Positions 31,959 through 32,299 of a stretch of 32,299 nucleotides of DNA are shown here, in pieces. Numbering within the stretch: the first letter of the stretch is position 1; each line of letters starts with the position of its first letter. The translations under genes were made by a program, and so were the position numbers. The notes beneath the pieces were generated by a model, which was not told the DNA's origin, searched no databases, and saw nothing but the letters and a program-made list of their open reading frames with translations. The DNA comes from Deltaproteobacteria bacterium (lineage in GTDB: Bacteria; Desulfobacterota; Desulfomonilia; UBA1062), in assembly GCA_011046135.1 (NCBI GenBank), contig DSBG01000132.1, positions 1-32,299 of the forward strand, given 5' to 3'.

Positions 31959-32299
31959 CTACCTCTTGTCACGAGAGGCCTGGATCTCTCGCTCGCTCCT
32001 CCAGGACTTCTCTCCCTGAACGATCACCAGGTCCTTGTAGATCGGGAACGGGTATGCTGGGTCTTTCCCGACCATACCGACGTAGGATGGGCAGTTGAGC
32101 TGATTGTCAATCGTGCGGAAGGTGAGCATGCCCCTGGTGGTGCGGATGGTTGAACCCGAAAGCGTATCCTTGACAGCAGGGCTCTCGATGGAGCCAGCCT
32201 TCTCGATCCCCTGTTTCAGGGCATAGACCGCATCGTAGTGCAGCACGGCCCAGTCGCTCGGATACTGTCCATGTCTCCCCAGGTAGTTCTTCACGAAGG
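31959..32299 (-). CDS. Branched-chain amino-acid-type ABC substrate-binding protein, C-terminal part
   Basis: This is the last 113 or so residues of a periplasmic binding protein of the LivJ/LivK (Peripla_BP_6) family; the gene continues beyond the right edge, so the N-terminus and signal peptide are not seen. The visible part has WAVLHYDAVYALKQGIEKAG, a typical family helix, then VKDTLSGSTIRTTRGMLTFR and the C-terminal DNQLNCPSYVGMVGK and PIYKDLVIVQGE strands. The frame reads through the edge; a GTG at 32294 is internal, not a start. Relatives bind branched-chain or aromatic acids. A strong terminator follows, so this is the last gene of its transcript. Confidence 0.85.
   Translation of the reverse strand, partial: FVKNYLGRHGQYPSDWAVLHYDAVYALKQGIEKAGSIESPAVKDTLSGSTIRTTRGMLTFRTIDNQLNCPSYVGMVGKDPAYPFPIYKDLVIVQGEKSWRSEREIQASRDKR

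Noticed and set aside
1-32299. Search for mobile elements, CRISPR arrays, tRNA/rRNA genes and known riboswitches
   Set aside because: No transposase, integrase, regularly spaced repeats, tRNA-like clover-leaf or rRNA-like segment was seen, and coding is nearly continuous with no gap over 300 bases.

Overview
The window reads as a dense, ordinary bacterial chromosome segment from a Gram-negative organism. By eye it is moderately GC-rich, roughly 55-60 %. The best guess is the former Deltaproteobacteria (Desulfobacterota). This rests on the order rpsP-KH-rimM-trmD-SPOUT methyltransferase-rplS-rnhB-yraN, the GatCAB amidotransferase, the SurA/PpiC periplasmic foldases behind mfd, the paralogous long-chain acyl-CoA synthetases and a Liv-type substrate-binding protein. 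The family call is inference. No mobile element, CRISPR array, tRNA or rRNA was seen.

Layout. (1) 1-5200, minus strand: a gene whose start codon lies at the left edge, two tandem paralogous acyl-CoA synthetases, each with its own promoter, and a nitronate monooxygenase/FabK-like flavoprotein. (2) 5414-10862, plus strand: a clear promoter, then gatC-gatA-gatB-nicotinate phosphoribosyltransferase-mtnA, with the last four genes joined by 4-base overlaps, ending in a terminator that lies inside the convergent metallophosphoesterase gene. (3) 11977-21273, plus strand: tilS-mfd-PpiC lipoprotein-SurA-like protein with overlapping ends, then uvrA. (4) 21422-22438: an orphan ABC substrate-binding protein. 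(5) 22525-27686, plus strand: a consensus-like promoter and a ten-gene RNA and translation operon: rpsP, khpA, rimM, trmD, a PF09936-type methyltransferase, rplS, rnhB, yraN, a Mut7-C RNase and a DHH phosphoesterase. (6) 27663-30191: an acyl carrier protein translationally coupled to a PP-loop ATPase of the sugar-amidotransferase type, divergent from a NadE-like amidating synthetase. (7) 30210-32299, minus strand: an FAD-linked glycolate/lactate-type oxidase and, behind a strong terminator, the 3' end of a branched-chain amino-acid-type binding protein gene.

How the genes fit together. Blocks 2, 3 and 5 are mainly housekeeping: tRNA amidation and modification, ribosome assembly, transcription-coupled repair, RNA turnover and outer-membrane protein folding. 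Blocks 1 and 7 suggest acid activation, flavin-linked oxidation and uptake of small organic acids or amino acids. The least ordinary part is block 6. An ACP, a PP-loop ATPase and a NadE homologue with an inserted segment share one 280-bp divergent control region, which would suit amidation (or thiolation) of a carrier-bound or sugar substrate. That function is inferred, and the glutaminase partner expected for WbpG-type enzymes is not in the window.
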